Origin: Maribacter vaceletii
GTDB taxonomy: Bacteria; Bacteroidota; Bacteroidia; Flavobacteriales; Flavobacteriaceae
Assembly: GCF_003634105.1 (NCBI RefSeq)
Contig: NZ_RBIQ01000007.1
Location: 992,001-1,056,000, forward strand
Length of the DNA stretch: 64,000 bases
Reading direction: 5' to 3'
Numbering within the stretch: the first letter of the stretch is position 1; every line of letters begins with the position of its first letter. The position numbers and the translations under genes are program-made. Below the pieces are notes generated by a model that was not told the DNA's origin, did not search any database, and saw only the letters and a list, made by a program, of their open reading frames with translations. Of the stretch, positions 8,913 through 16,669 are shown piece by piece.

Positions 8913-10364
8913 ATGATATATAAAAAATATAAAGTACTAATAACACTTTGCATTATTGCAACAGTATTTTCTTGTACTAAAGACTTTAAAGAAATAAATA
9001 CAAATCCTAATGCTCCCGTTAGTGTACAACCTAGTTTACTTTTAAGGCAGGTTATCTACGATTATGGAGAACAAATGTCCTATGAAGGTTTTACCGCAGG
9101 TAATTTATTAGGACAATATACTACAGCATTAGATTTTAATCTTTTTGATCGCCACGATTTAAAATCACCACAACTTGGTGGCAATCCTTGGCCAATATTA
9201 TATACTAATCTTAGAGACAATGAACAAATACTAACACTTGCTTTAGAGAACGAAACCCTTGCGGTTTATGAAGGTCCTTCTAGAATACTAAAAGCGTATA
9301 TGGCAGGCGCACTTACCGATATTTTTGGGGATGTACCCTATTCCGAAGCTTTTAAAGGAAAAGACATTACAGTAACTCCTACTTATGATACACAAGAATC
9401 TATTTACTTAGAAGAAGGTGGTATACTAGATAATTTAGAAAAAGGAATTACTGCTATAGAGAGCTATAATGGTTCTATAACTTTAGAAGGTGATATTCTT
9501 TTTAATGGCAATTTAGATGCTTGGGTACGTTTTGCAAAATCGTTACAATTAAAATTTTTAATGCGTATTTCAGGCAAAGAAAATGTTGCAACACAAATTC
9601 AAGCCCTATATACCGAAAATAATTTCATTGCAAATAACACTCAAAATGCTACGTTCGATTTTACAGATGGAGAACCAAACAATTTTAGGTTAGCAAGATT
9701 ACGAATTGGAGATTTTAACAACTTTGTTTTATCAGAAACAATGGATGAAATTTTAACCAATCTAAACGACCCAAGATTAGAAACTTTATTTAGACCCTTT
9801 AGCAATAGTACTACAGGAGAATATAATGGTTTACTAAATGGTATTGATGCCTCACAAACCTCCATTGCATTAGCAGATTATTCTTTAACAGGAACTATTT
9901 TTAGAGAAAATCCTGGTGTTTTAGATGCTAATTTTATGACTAGTTGGGAAACCAAGTTTTTACTTGCAGAAGCTGCAGAAAAATTACTAATCTCTGCAAA
10001 TGCACAAACCTTATATGAACAAGCTGTAGAAGAATCTTTTGCATATTGGGGTACAACATTACCCGTAAATTACCTTACCACAGTTGCTGCGTATGGGCAG
10101 AACGGACAAAATCCTATAGAGCAAATTTGCACTCAAAAATGGATTGCTACTATGATAAATGGTTACGAAGGATGGATAGAATATAGAAGAACTGGTTACC
10201 CAAACCTTAAACCAATATCTGCTAGTTTAAATAACAACCTTCTTCCTGTTCGTATGCCATACCCTGCAGAGGAAGAAGCATTAAATAGTAGTAATTATAA
10301 TATCGCTGAAGAAAATACAGATGGTAATAATATAAACGTAAAAGTTTGGTGGGACCAAGATTAA
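8913..10364 (+). CDS. SusD/RagB-family outer membrane lipoprotein
   Basis: 483 residues with a lipoprotein signal ending at Cys21 (ATVFSC) followed by TKDFKEINTNPNAP, the usual opening of the SusD-like_2 group. It is exposed on the cell surface and acts as the substrate-binding lid of the SusC barrel encoded 10 bp upstream. The central part has the expected ILKAYMAGALTDIFGDVPYSEA segment, and the C-terminal part contains KWIATMINGYEGWIEYRRTGYP. No truncation is seen. Its ligand is unknown; operon context suggests an arsenic-containing sugar or lipid headgroup. Confidence 0.92.
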   Translation: MIYKKYKVLITLCIIATVFSCTKDFKEINTNPNAPVSVQPSLLLRQVIYDYGEQMSYEGFTAGNLLGQYTTALDFNLFDRHDLKSPQLGGNPWPILYTNLRDNEQILTLALENETLAVYEGPSRILKAYMAGALTDIFGDVPYSEAFKGKDITVTPTYDTQESIYLEEGGILDNLEKGITAIESYNGSITLEGDILFNGNLDAWVRFAKSLQLKFLMRISGKENVATQIQALYTENNFIANNTQNATFDFTDGEPNNFRLARLRIGDFNNFVLSETMDEILTNLNDPRLETLFRPFSNSTTGEYNGLLNGIDASQTSIALADYSLTGTIFRENPGVLDANFMTSWETKFLLAEAAEKLLISANAQTLYEQAVEESFAYWGTTLPVNYLTTVAAYGQNGQNPIEQICTQKWIATMINGYEGWIEYRRTGYPNLKPISASLNNNLLPVRMPYPAEEEALNSSNYNIAEENTDGNNINVKVWWDQD

Positions 10365-10376
10365 AATAAAAAACTG

Positions 10377-11714
10377 ATGGATATAAAAATTTGGCAATGG
10401 GCATTAGTAATAACATCTAGTTTGGTGTTGTTTTTCTTGTCTCCATTGGCTAAAAATACCAATCAGTTTTTTATGGCTAAGCAACGTAAAAAAACGCCTA
10501 ATACCTTTATGCTAATGGGTAGTTTGGTAATCTCTTGGATATTTGCCAAGAGTATTACTAATGCTGCAAATTTAGGCTTAGCTTTTGGTTTAGTAGGTGG
10601 CGTTGCATATGCTGCATATTACGTGTCTTTTGCTGTAGCCGGCATTATAATTTATAAGATGCGAACTAAGGGTAATTACATAAGCATTCATCAATTTTTA
10701 ACCACAAAATTTGGTAAAAGTGCCGTTGCGGTTTTCTCTATATTAATAGCTTTTCGTTTGTTTAATGAAGTTTGGAGTAATACCATGGTAATTGGCTCCT
10801 ATTTTGGAGATCCAGATAGCACTGCATATTACTGGTCTATTTTAGTTTTTACAGTGCTTACTCTATCCTATGTATTAAAAGGCGGAATGAGTAGTTCCAT
10901 TTTTACAGATGTAATTCAAATGGGGTTTTTCTCTATATTATTACTTGTTATTCTTGGTGCTATTTTTAGTTCAGATGCAAATTTTACAACTTCCAAAGTA
11001 ATAACCTCTGGCACTTGGTCTTTTGATATGGGATTAAACTTATTATTTGCAGCATTATTACAATCTTTAAGTTATCCTTTTCATGACCCTGTTCTTACAG
11101 ACAGAGGATTTATTAGCAGCCCAAAAATTACTCTAAAAAGCTTTTTATGGGCATCTTTTATTGGCGCTATTTGTATTATACTATTTAGTGTAATTGGAAT
11201 TTATGCACAGTCTTCTGGGTTGCAAGGGCAGGCTGCCGTGGAAGTTGGTAAGGCTTTTGGAGTTGTTATTTTATTAGTAATTAATTTTATTATGATAACC
11301 TCAGCGGCATCTACTTTAGATTCTACATTTTCTTCTTTTTCTAAATTACTAGCTATAGATTTAAATTTAGGAAATACCCTAAAATTTGGCAGATTATCTA
11401 TGATTGTAATAGCAGTTATAGGAACTATTCCTGTTTTCTTAAATGCCGAAATATTATCTGCAACAACCATTAGTGGCACTATGGTAATTGGGTTAACACC
11501 AATATTTATTTTTTGGCATAAAAAAGCAGATATACTAAGTTTTCATTTAAGTGTTTTTACAGGAATTATTTTCGGTTTTTTATTAATTTTTAAAATATTC
11601 CCACAACAATTAATTTTTACAACTGGCAAGTATGCCGATTTGCTTTGGGTTAATTTCTGGGGTATTATTTGTTGTCTAATCTTATATTTTATACCTACAT
11701 GGATAAAAAAGTAA
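10377..11714 (+). CDS. Sodium:solute symporter (SSS family)
   Basis: 445 residues, nearly all membrane segments (12 or more), with the SSS-type core GLVGGVAYAAYYVSFAVAGI and an AASTLDSTFSSFSKLLAIDL stretch typical of Na+-binding TM8 (Ser/Thr rich). The family couples Na+ entry to uptake of sugars, nucleosides, amino acids or vitamins across the inner membrane. It begins 12 bp after susD and overlaps the next gene by 16 bp. It would therefore carry the compound delivered to the periplasm by SusCD into the cytoplasm. Substrate is inferred from context only. Confidence 0.85.
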   Translation: MDIKIWQWALVITSSLVLFFLSPLAKNTNQFFMAKQRKKTPNTFMLMGSLVISWIFAKSITNAANLGLAFGLVGGVAYAAYYVSFAVAGIIIYKMRTKGNYISIHQFLTTKFGKSAVAVFSILIAFRLFNEVWSNTMVIGSYFGDPDSTAYYWSILVFTVLTLSYVLKGGMSSSIFTDVIQMGFFSILLLVILGAIFSSDANFTTSKVITSGTWSFDMGLNLLFAALLQSLSYPFHDPVLTDRGFISSPKITLKSFLWASFIGAICIILFSVIGIYAQSSGLQGQAAVEVGKAFGVVILLVINFIMITSAASTLDSTFSSFSKLLAIDLNLGNTLKFGRLSMIVIAVIGTIPVFLNAEILSATTISGTMVIGLTPIFIFWHKKADILSFHLSVFTGIIFGFLLIFKIFPQQLIFTTGKYADLLWVNFWGIICCLILYFIPTWIKK

Positions 11715-12562
11715 TACATCTTGGAGAACGCAAAGGAAAAATACTAGTTTTTGGTGGCGTTTATAGCAATTTACAAGCTTTGCAAGCACTAAAATATGTG
11801 TCTGAAGAAGAAGGTATTGTTCCTGAAAATTGTATTTGTACTGGAGATATTATTGGATACTGCTCCCAACCTGAAGAAACGGTTAAATTGTTTAGGGATT
11901 GGAACGCATTAAGTATTCTAGGAAATGTAGAATTACAATTAGTGGAAGGAGCCGAAGATTGCGGCTGCGATTTTACGCAAGGTAGTAGATGTGATAATTT
12001 TTCTAAATTATGGTACCCTTATGCGCAAAGTAAACTATCTGCCAATTCCATAGAATGGATGGGAACTTTACCCCATCATATTTCTTTTACTTATGGAACT
12101 AAAAAAGTTAGTTTAGTACATGGTTCCTATACTAATATATCCGAATTTATTTTTGAGTCTACCTCAGAAAAAATAAAAGAAGAAAGCTTAAAGAACTTAA
12201 ATTCTGATGTTATTCTTGCAGGACATTGCGGTCTACCTTTTCATTCTATTATAAAAGAAAAATTATGGCTAAACCCAGGTGTAATAGGCATGCCAGCCAA
12301 TGATGGCACTTCTAGAGTTTGGTACATGATTTTAGAAAATATAGAAGGAAACATAAAGTATACTCATAGGTATTTAAATTACAATTACGAAAAAGCTTCC
12401 TCCTTAATGGAAGAAAATAATTTACCCATAGAATATACCAAAACCTTAGTTTCTGGTATATGGGATAACATGGAAATATTACCCGAAATAGAAAAGAAAT
12501 TACAAGGAATACCTTATGATTTTGAAACATTTATTAAAGAACATCAAACTATAAAAAAATAA
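11699..12562 (+). CDS. Metallophosphoesterase-family protein with altered metal site
   Basis: 287 residues from ATG 11699 (MDKKVIHLGERKGKILVFGG); a start at 11669 would lie inside the symporter gene. The fold is that of YfcE/MPE-like calcineurin phosphoesterases: CTGDIIGY (D50) for motif II, LGNVE (N76) for motif III, LVHGS and ILAGHCGLP for motifs IV-V. Several ligands are absent: motif I reads GGVYSN where D-x-H-[GS]-N is expected, GNHE has become GNVE, and GHTH has become GHCG. Five cysteines (C45, C47, C55, C88, C90 area) cluster in the N-terminal third. It may be a pseudo-enzyme, or bind a different metal or arsenic; this is inference. Confidence 0.7.
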   Translation: MDKKVIHLGERKGKILVFGGVYSNLQALQALKYVSEEEGIVPENCICTGDIIGYCSQPEETVKLFRDWNALSILGNVELQLVEGAEDCGCDFTQGSRCDNFSKLWYPYAQSKLSANSIEWMGTLPHHISFTYGTKKVSLVHGSYTNISEFIFESTSEKIKEESLKNLNSDVILAGHCGLPFHSIIKEKLWLNPGVIGMPANDGTSRVWYMILENIEGNIKYTHRYLNYNYEKASSLMEENNLPIEYTKTLVSGIWDNMEILPEIEKKLQGIPYDFETFIKEHQTIKK

Positions 12563-12564
12563 AC

Positions 12565-12900
12565 ATGGCAGATTCTTATTACGACCCAAAAGATTTAAGA
12601 AAATTCGGAAAAATTACCGAATGGAGTGAAAATTTAGGAACAAAGTTCTTTGACTATTATGGGGAGGTTTTTAAAGAAGGAGCTTTAACAGCCCGCGAAA
12701 AATCTTTAATTGCATTAGCTGTAGCACACACAGAAAAATGTCCCTATTGCATAGATGCCTATACAAAAGATGGATTGCAAAAAGGAATTACTAAAGAAGA
12801 AATGATGGAGGCTGTTCATGTAGGTGCTGCAATAAAAAGTGGTGCAGCCTTAGTACATGGTGTGCAAATGATGAATAAACATGATAAATTATCTATGTAA
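12565..12900 (+). CDS. AhpD/carboxymuconolactone decarboxylase-like CxxC protein (arsenosugar-associated)
   Basis: 111 residues, 2 bp after the phosphoesterase gene. A CMD/AhpD helical domain with the redox motif H55-T-E-K-C59-P-Y-C62 and the downstream VHVGAAIKSGAALVHG helix. AhpD-like CxxC proteins work as thiol peroxidases or disulfide reductases. A subgroup of this size is annotated as an arsenosugar biosynthesis-associated peroxidase-like protein and is found beside ArsS, as here. Cytoplasmic. It might keep the sulfur or arsenic chemistry of the neighbouring enzymes reduced, which is inferred. Confidence 0.85.
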   Translation: MADSYYDPKDLRKFGKITEWSENLGTKFFDYYGEVFKEGALTAREKSLIALAVAHTEKCPYCIDAYTKDGLQKGITKEEMMEAVHVGAAIKSGAALVHGVQMMNKHDKLSM

Positions 12901-12947
12901 CCTCCTAAATATTTGAAGGAAAACAAAAAAATATTTTTATTAAAATG

Positions 12948-12988
12948 AAAGTAATGCATAAAATAGAGTACTAAGCATGTATTACTTT
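12948..12988 (+). other. Intercistronic hairpin before arsS
   Basis: Arms AAAGTAATGCAT and ATGTATTACTTT pair over 12 positions with one G-U wobble around a 17-base loop. It fills the 103-bp gap before arsS, the only large gap inside the operon. No T tract follows directly, so processing, mRNA stabilisation or partial attenuation are all possible. Confidence 0.4.
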
Positions 12989-13003
12989 TACTAATTAGAA
13001 AAA

Positions 13004-14059
13004 ATGGCTACAAAATCATTACAAGCAAAGGGTGAAGATCTAGCAATAGCTAATAAGCAACTAGAAATTTTAAATGGAGGTATTTTCGCTGATGGAGAAC
13101 TTCCTTATTTTAAGGATAATATTGCTAAAATTGGTCATTTTCCTTTACGTCCAAAAAAGTTAGAAATTCTTCAGATAAATGTTGGTTATATGTGTAACCA
13201 AGTTTGTGAGCACTGTCATGTAGACGCTGGTCCTGATCGTAAAGAGATTATGACTCGTGAGACTATGCAGCAGTGTTTAGAAGTAATAAAAAACACAGGA
13301 GCACATACCTTAGATTTAACTGGAGGTGCTCCAGAAATGAACCCTGACTTTCGTTGGTTTGTAGAAGAAGCTGCTAAAGCTGGTATTAAAGATTTTATTG
13401 TACGCTCTAACCTAACTATTATTAGAGCAAATAAGAAGTATTATGATTTACCAGATTTCTTTAAAAAACATAATGTACATGTAATCTCATCTATGCCACA
13501 TTATACCCGTGGAAAAACAGACAAACAACGTGGTGATGGTGTTTTTGATAAATCTATTAAAGCATTGCAAGAACTAAATGAACGTGGCTATGGTATGCCT
13601 GGTAGTGATTTGCGGTTAGATTTGGTTTATAATCCATCTGGTGCATATTTACCTGGAGACCAAATGGCTTTACAGGCCGATTTTAAAAAGGCTCTTAAAG
13701 AAGATTTTAATATAGATTTTCATAATTTGTTTGCAATTACTAACTTACCAATAGCACGGTTTTTAGATTACCTAATAGCGTCAGAAAATTATGAAGACTA
13801 TATGTATGCATTAGTAGAAGCATATAATCCTTCTGCTGTTGCAAATGTTATGTGTACCAATACTATTTCTATAAGTTGGGATGGTTGGTTATATGATTGT
13901 GATTTTAACCAAATGTTAGATTTAAAGGTGGCTAGTAAGGTAAAACATATTAAAGATTATAATGAAGATATATTAAATGATAGAAACATAATTATATCGC
14001 AACATTGTTATGGTTGTACTGCTGGTTCTGGTAGTAGCTGCCAAGGAACAGTTGCTTAA
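13004..14059 (+). CDS. arsS: Arsenosugar biosynthesis radical SAM protein ArsS
   Basis: 351 residues. The radical SAM 4Fe-4S motif is C64-NQV-C68-EH-C71, followed by DLTGGAPEMNPDF (the GGE-like SAM-contact strand). The C-terminal third is the Cys-rich DUF3641-type domain with CTNTISISWDGWLYDCDFNQ and a terminal CYGCTAGSGSSC. This layout and length match ArsS, which is proposed to generate the deoxyadenosyl-arsenic linkage in arsenosugar formation. Relatives in other phyla are selenoproteins; this gene has no in-frame TGA and ends with TAA. The arsenite methyltransferase ArsM, its usual partner, is not in this window. Last gene of the operon, followed by a terminator. Confidence 0.9.
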   Translation: MATKSLQAKGEDLAIANKQLEILNGGIFADGELPYFKDNIAKIGHFPLRPKKLEILQINVGYMCNQVCEHCHVDAGPDRKEIMTRETMQQCLEVIKNTGAHTLDLTGGAPEMNPDFRWFVEEAAKAGIKDFIVRSNLTIIRANKKYYDLPDFFKKHNVHVISSMPHYTRGKTDKQRGDGVFDKSIKALQELNERGYGMPGSDLRLDLVYNPSGAYLPGDQMALQADFKKALKEDFNIDFHNLFAITNLPIARFLDYLIASENYEDYMYALVEAYNPSAVANVMCTNTISISWDGWLYDCDFNQMLDLKVASKVKHIKDYNEDILNDRNIIISQHCYGCTAGSGSSCQGTVA

Positions 14060-14103
14060 AGAATTTTTTTCTGCGTAGTTCCCTCGGCAGGAAAAATGTT
14101 TGC

Positions 14104-14130
14104 AAAACCTCTATTAATTTAGGGGTTTTT
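14104..14130 (+). terminator. Intrinsic terminator of the organoarsenic operon
   Basis: Arms AAAACCTCTA and TAGGGGTTTT pair with one T-G wobble around a TTAATT loop and are followed by T residues. It lies 45 bases after the arsS stop. Confidence 0.8.
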
Positions 14131-14193
14131 GTATTTTAAATCTCCACTTAAAAATTAAAAAAGACCCGTTTATCTTATTTATATTACCGTTTA

Positions 14194-14211
14194 ACAAACT
14201 AGGTAGTTTGT
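14194..14211. promoter_or_regulatory. Palindromic operator upstream of tetR
   Basis: Arms ACAAACTA and TAGTTTGT around a GG centre form an 18-bp near-perfect palindrome, the usual size for a TetR-dimer site, 150 bp before the tetR start. It is nested in further inverted repeats (TTATCTT 14170-14176 with AAGATAA 14222-14228; CCCG 14165-14168 with CGGG 14240-14243). The same ACAAAC-N6-GTTTGT form occurs upstream of the operon at 4669-4686. Autoregulation and control of the operon are inferred. Confidence 0.55.
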
Positions 14212-14361
14212 AATTATAGTGAAGATAATGGTAGTTCATCGGGCTTTTTACATTTTAACGATTTTACACTACACTACACCTTTTAAAATACTAGCAAAAC
14301 TAAGTTCGGCGGTTCTTTGTATAGAGACTTAACGGTCTGTTTAACCCAAAACCCAAATCTT

Positions 14362-14979
14362 ATGAGTAATAGTATAAAACGCATGGCTACCATGCAAAGA
14401 ATGCAAGTAACAGGACTAGAATTAATCTACAAAAAAGGATATTACAACACTAGTGTAGACGATATCTTAAAAGAGCTTTCCCTTTCTAAAGGTGCTTTTT
14501 ACTATCATTTTGATTCTAAAGAAGACTTTTTTGTTCAAATTATAGACAACCTTATTGTGCGTAGAGTATATAGTATGTTAATTGAACCTATAGAAGGCCA
14601 TGACAATCCTTTAGATTTAATTACAAATTGTTTTGATAATGCTCTGGAAACTGCAGTTCATAATGAAATGGACTTTGGTTTTATGTTAAGTAATTTAATT
14701 GCCGAATTTAACGGTAAAAATGATACCATAATGAAACATTTAACCGATGTTTTAAAAATATGGGAAGTTAACTTAGTTACTACATTACAAAAAGGAAAAT
14801 TTAATGGTTTTATAGATAGGCATGTAGACTGTGAAGGCGTTGCTACCTATTTAATGAGTTCTTTTATTGGTATTAGAACACTAATGACCGATGTTGCTCC
14901 AAGTGCACGTAAATACAGGTTTATGGCACAATTAAGACAATACTTAAAAAGTATAGAACTAAAACCAGAAAACGTATAG
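14362..14979 (+). CDS. TetR/AcrR-family transcriptional regulator
   Basis: 205 residues from ATG 14362 (MSNSIKRMATMQ); an earlier start at 14317 would add a non-conserved leader. The N-terminal helix-turn-helix is typical: a helix with GLELIYKKGYYNTSVDDILKE, then SLSKGAFYYHFDSKEDFF. The C-terminal part is a helical ligand/dimer domain with no obvious cysteine pair for direct As(III) sensing. It lies just downstream of arsS on the same strand, with a palindrome of TetR-site size upstream. The most likely role is repression of itself and the SusCD-ArsS operon in response to a pathway compound, which is inferred. It converges with the GT9 gene with 1 bp between stops. Confidence 0.88.
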   Translation: MSNSIKRMATMQRMQVTGLELIYKKGYYNTSVDDILKELSLSKGAFYYHFDSKEDFFVQIIDNLIVRRVYSMLIEPIEGHDNPLDLITNCFDNALETAVHNEMDFGFMLSNLIAEFNGKNDTIMKHLTDVLKIWEVNLVTTLQKGKFNGFIDRHVDCEGVATYLMSSFIGIRTLMTDVAPSARKYRFMAQLRQYLKSIELKPENV

Positions 14980-14980
14980 A

Positions 14981-16024
14981 TTACTTTTTACTTAAAATTT
15001 CAATAACTTTTTGAACTACAGTTTTGGGTTCTATAGTATACATTACCCTTTCATAACCCTCTGGGAATTTATTTCCGTAAACAGATGTTGGTAAAAAAGG
15101 GTATTGTTTAGTATCAGATGTTAAACAATTTTCCATCTCTTGCCCAAAAGGAGCAAAACCAGCATAAGGGTGTGTAACCCCCCAAAGTGTAATTGTAGGT
15201 AAACCATACATTGCAGCTAAATGAGAGTTACCACTATCCATGGCCAACATAACATCTAGATTAGAAATAAGGGTAAGCTCTTCTTTAAAAGGCAAATTAC
15301 CTGCAATATTTATACAATTAGTATAAGTCTCTTCTAATTTTTGAAGTTGCTTTTTTTCCGATTTTCCGCCTCCAAAAAGTAAAATAGTATTCTCATTTGT
15401 AGCGTCTATTTGCTTAATAACCTTTTCCATTAATTCCAAAGGATACATTTTTCCTTTAAAAGCTGCAAAAGGGGCAATTCCTATCCATTTTTTTGGAGAA
15501 GATCCTACTAATTTTACAATAGTATCTTCTATAGGCTCTCTTTGTAAAACATTTTCTTTAGAAAGGTTTATGGTATACCCTAATTTTCTAAAAACGTCTG
15601 CATATCTTTCAGGCGTAGTTTTTAAAGGTTGTATGGTCTTAACTTTAAGAGCCGTTAAATCCTTTTTCTCTTGTCTGCCTTTATTTATTTGAACAAAAGG
15701 AATAGAGCCTAGTACAAAGTATGTTTTTAAAATATTACTTCGTAAAACATTATGTAAATCTGCCACTTGGGAAATACCTAAATTTTTAAGCTCTTTAGAT
15801 AGTTTTCTTAAACCAAGAACACCCTTATGTTTCCCTTTAACATCAGCCTCATATACCTGCACATTTTTTAATTGCGCAAACATAGGTCTAAAAAAAGCTC
15901 TGGTTAAAACCGTAATTTTTATTTGAGGGTTTTGTTTAATTAATGTAGAAAGCACAGGAATAGTCATTGCTACATCTCCCATAGCGGATAATCGAATAAC
16001 AAGAATGTGCTTTTGTGTGCCCAC
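14981..16024 (-). CDS. Glycosyltransferase family 9 (heptosyltransferase-like)
   Basis: 347 residues. The GT9 opening HILVIRLSAMGDVAMTIPVL carries the conserved Asp (D17), and the C-terminal DSGNSHLAAMYGLPTITLWG is the nucleotide-sugar-binding motif of ADP-heptose:LPS heptosyltransferases. The enzyme would add a sugar to the lipid A core at the cytoplasmic face. The DUF4254 gene lies 12 bp upstream and is probably cotranscribed, as is usual in flavobacteria. The exact sugar is not known. Confidence 0.88.
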   Translation of the reverse strand: MGTQKHILVIRLSAMGDVAMTIPVLSTLIKQNPQIKITVLTRAFFRPMFAQLKNVQVYEADVKGKHKGVLGLRKLSKELKNLGISQVADLHNVLRSNILKTYFVLGSIPFVQINKGRQEKKDLTALKVKTIQPLKTTPERYADVFRKLGYTINLSKENVLQREPIEDTIVKLVGSSPKKWIGIAPFAAFKGKMYPLELMEKVIKQIDATNENTILLFGGGKSEKKQLQKLEETYTNCINIAGNLPFKEELTLISNLDVMLAMDSGNSHLAAMYGLPTITLWGVTHPYAGFAPFGQEMENCLTSDTKQYPFLPTSVYGNKFPEGYERVMYTIEPKTVVQKVIEILSKK

Positions 16025-16036
16025 AAGAAATTGTAT

Positions 16037-16639
16037 TTATTTTTGCCCCCTAAGAACTGGGTTTAGCTCATCATCATTATACATTTTCATTTGCTTATAA
16101 ACCTTCATAAACTTAGAGCCTTCTTCAATATCTAATAATAATTGGTCTATTGCAGTAGTAAGGTCTTTTTTTTGCTCTAAAAGAACATTTAATTTTGAAG
16201 TACAAGTAGTTATATGTTCTTTAGAAGCATCCTTACGGTCTACTTCTTCTTGCATATGGTAAATTTTTAATGCTAAAATAGATAAACGATCTATTGCCCA
16301 TGCAGGACTTTCTGTATTTATAGTAGCATTTTCTTTTACTTGTACCAATTGGTATTTATTTAGAAAATAACTGTCTATATACTCTACTAAATCTGTTCTG
16401 TCTTGGTTACTAGCATCAATCTTACGCTTTAGTGTTAATGCTGCTTCAGGGTTAATTTCTGGATCTCTTATTATATCTTCATAATGCCATTGCACGGTAT
16501 CTATCCAATTTTTTCTATACAAAAGATGGGAGATTTCGTTCTTTGGATATGGGTTATTAAAAGGCTGCTTAACATCATCCAAAACATGATATTGCTGAAT
16601 GCTTTTTTCAAAAATATCGAAAGCAAATTGACTAAACAT
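16037..16639 (-). CDS. DUF4254 protein
   Basis: 200 residues, no signal peptide or membrane segment, mostly helical. Recognised by the opening FDIFEKSIQQYHVLDDV, an NPYPKNEISHLLYRKNWIDTVQWHYEDIIRDP block and SPAWAIDRLSILALKIYHM. DUF4254 has no known activity, but the gene is regularly paired with a GT9 heptosyltransferase as here, so a link to lipopolysaccharide core synthesis is likely. The C-terminal 60 residues look like coiled coil. Confidence 0.82.
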   Translation of the reverse strand: MFSQFAFDIFEKSIQQYHVLDDVKQPFNNPYPKNEISHLLYRKNWIDTVQWHYEDIIRDPEINPEAALTLKRKIDASNQDRTDLVEYIDSYFLNKYQLVQVKENATINTESPAWAIDRLSILALKIYHMQEEVDRKDASKEHITTCTSKLNVLLEQKKDLTTAIDQLLLDIEEGSKFMKVYKQMKMYNDDELNPVLRGQK

Positions 16640-16669
16640 AATAATAAATTTTAAACAAAGATACCTATT

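Larger units (their letters stand above)
14060..14361. other. Intergenic region between arsS and tetR
   Basis: 302 bp holding the arsS terminator (14104-14130), the nested palindromes centred near 14202, and an AT-rich leader containing ACACTACACTACACC. No ORF of note. The tetR promoter must lie here. Confidence 0.5.

Noticed and set aside
9641-9865. 74-residue minus-strand ORF inside the SusD gene
   Set aside because: Shadow ORF; the plus-strand gene is fully supported.
14004-14059. Selenocysteine in ArsS
   Set aside because: Relatives can be selenoproteins, but no in-frame TGA is present and the frame ends in TAA after CQGTVA.
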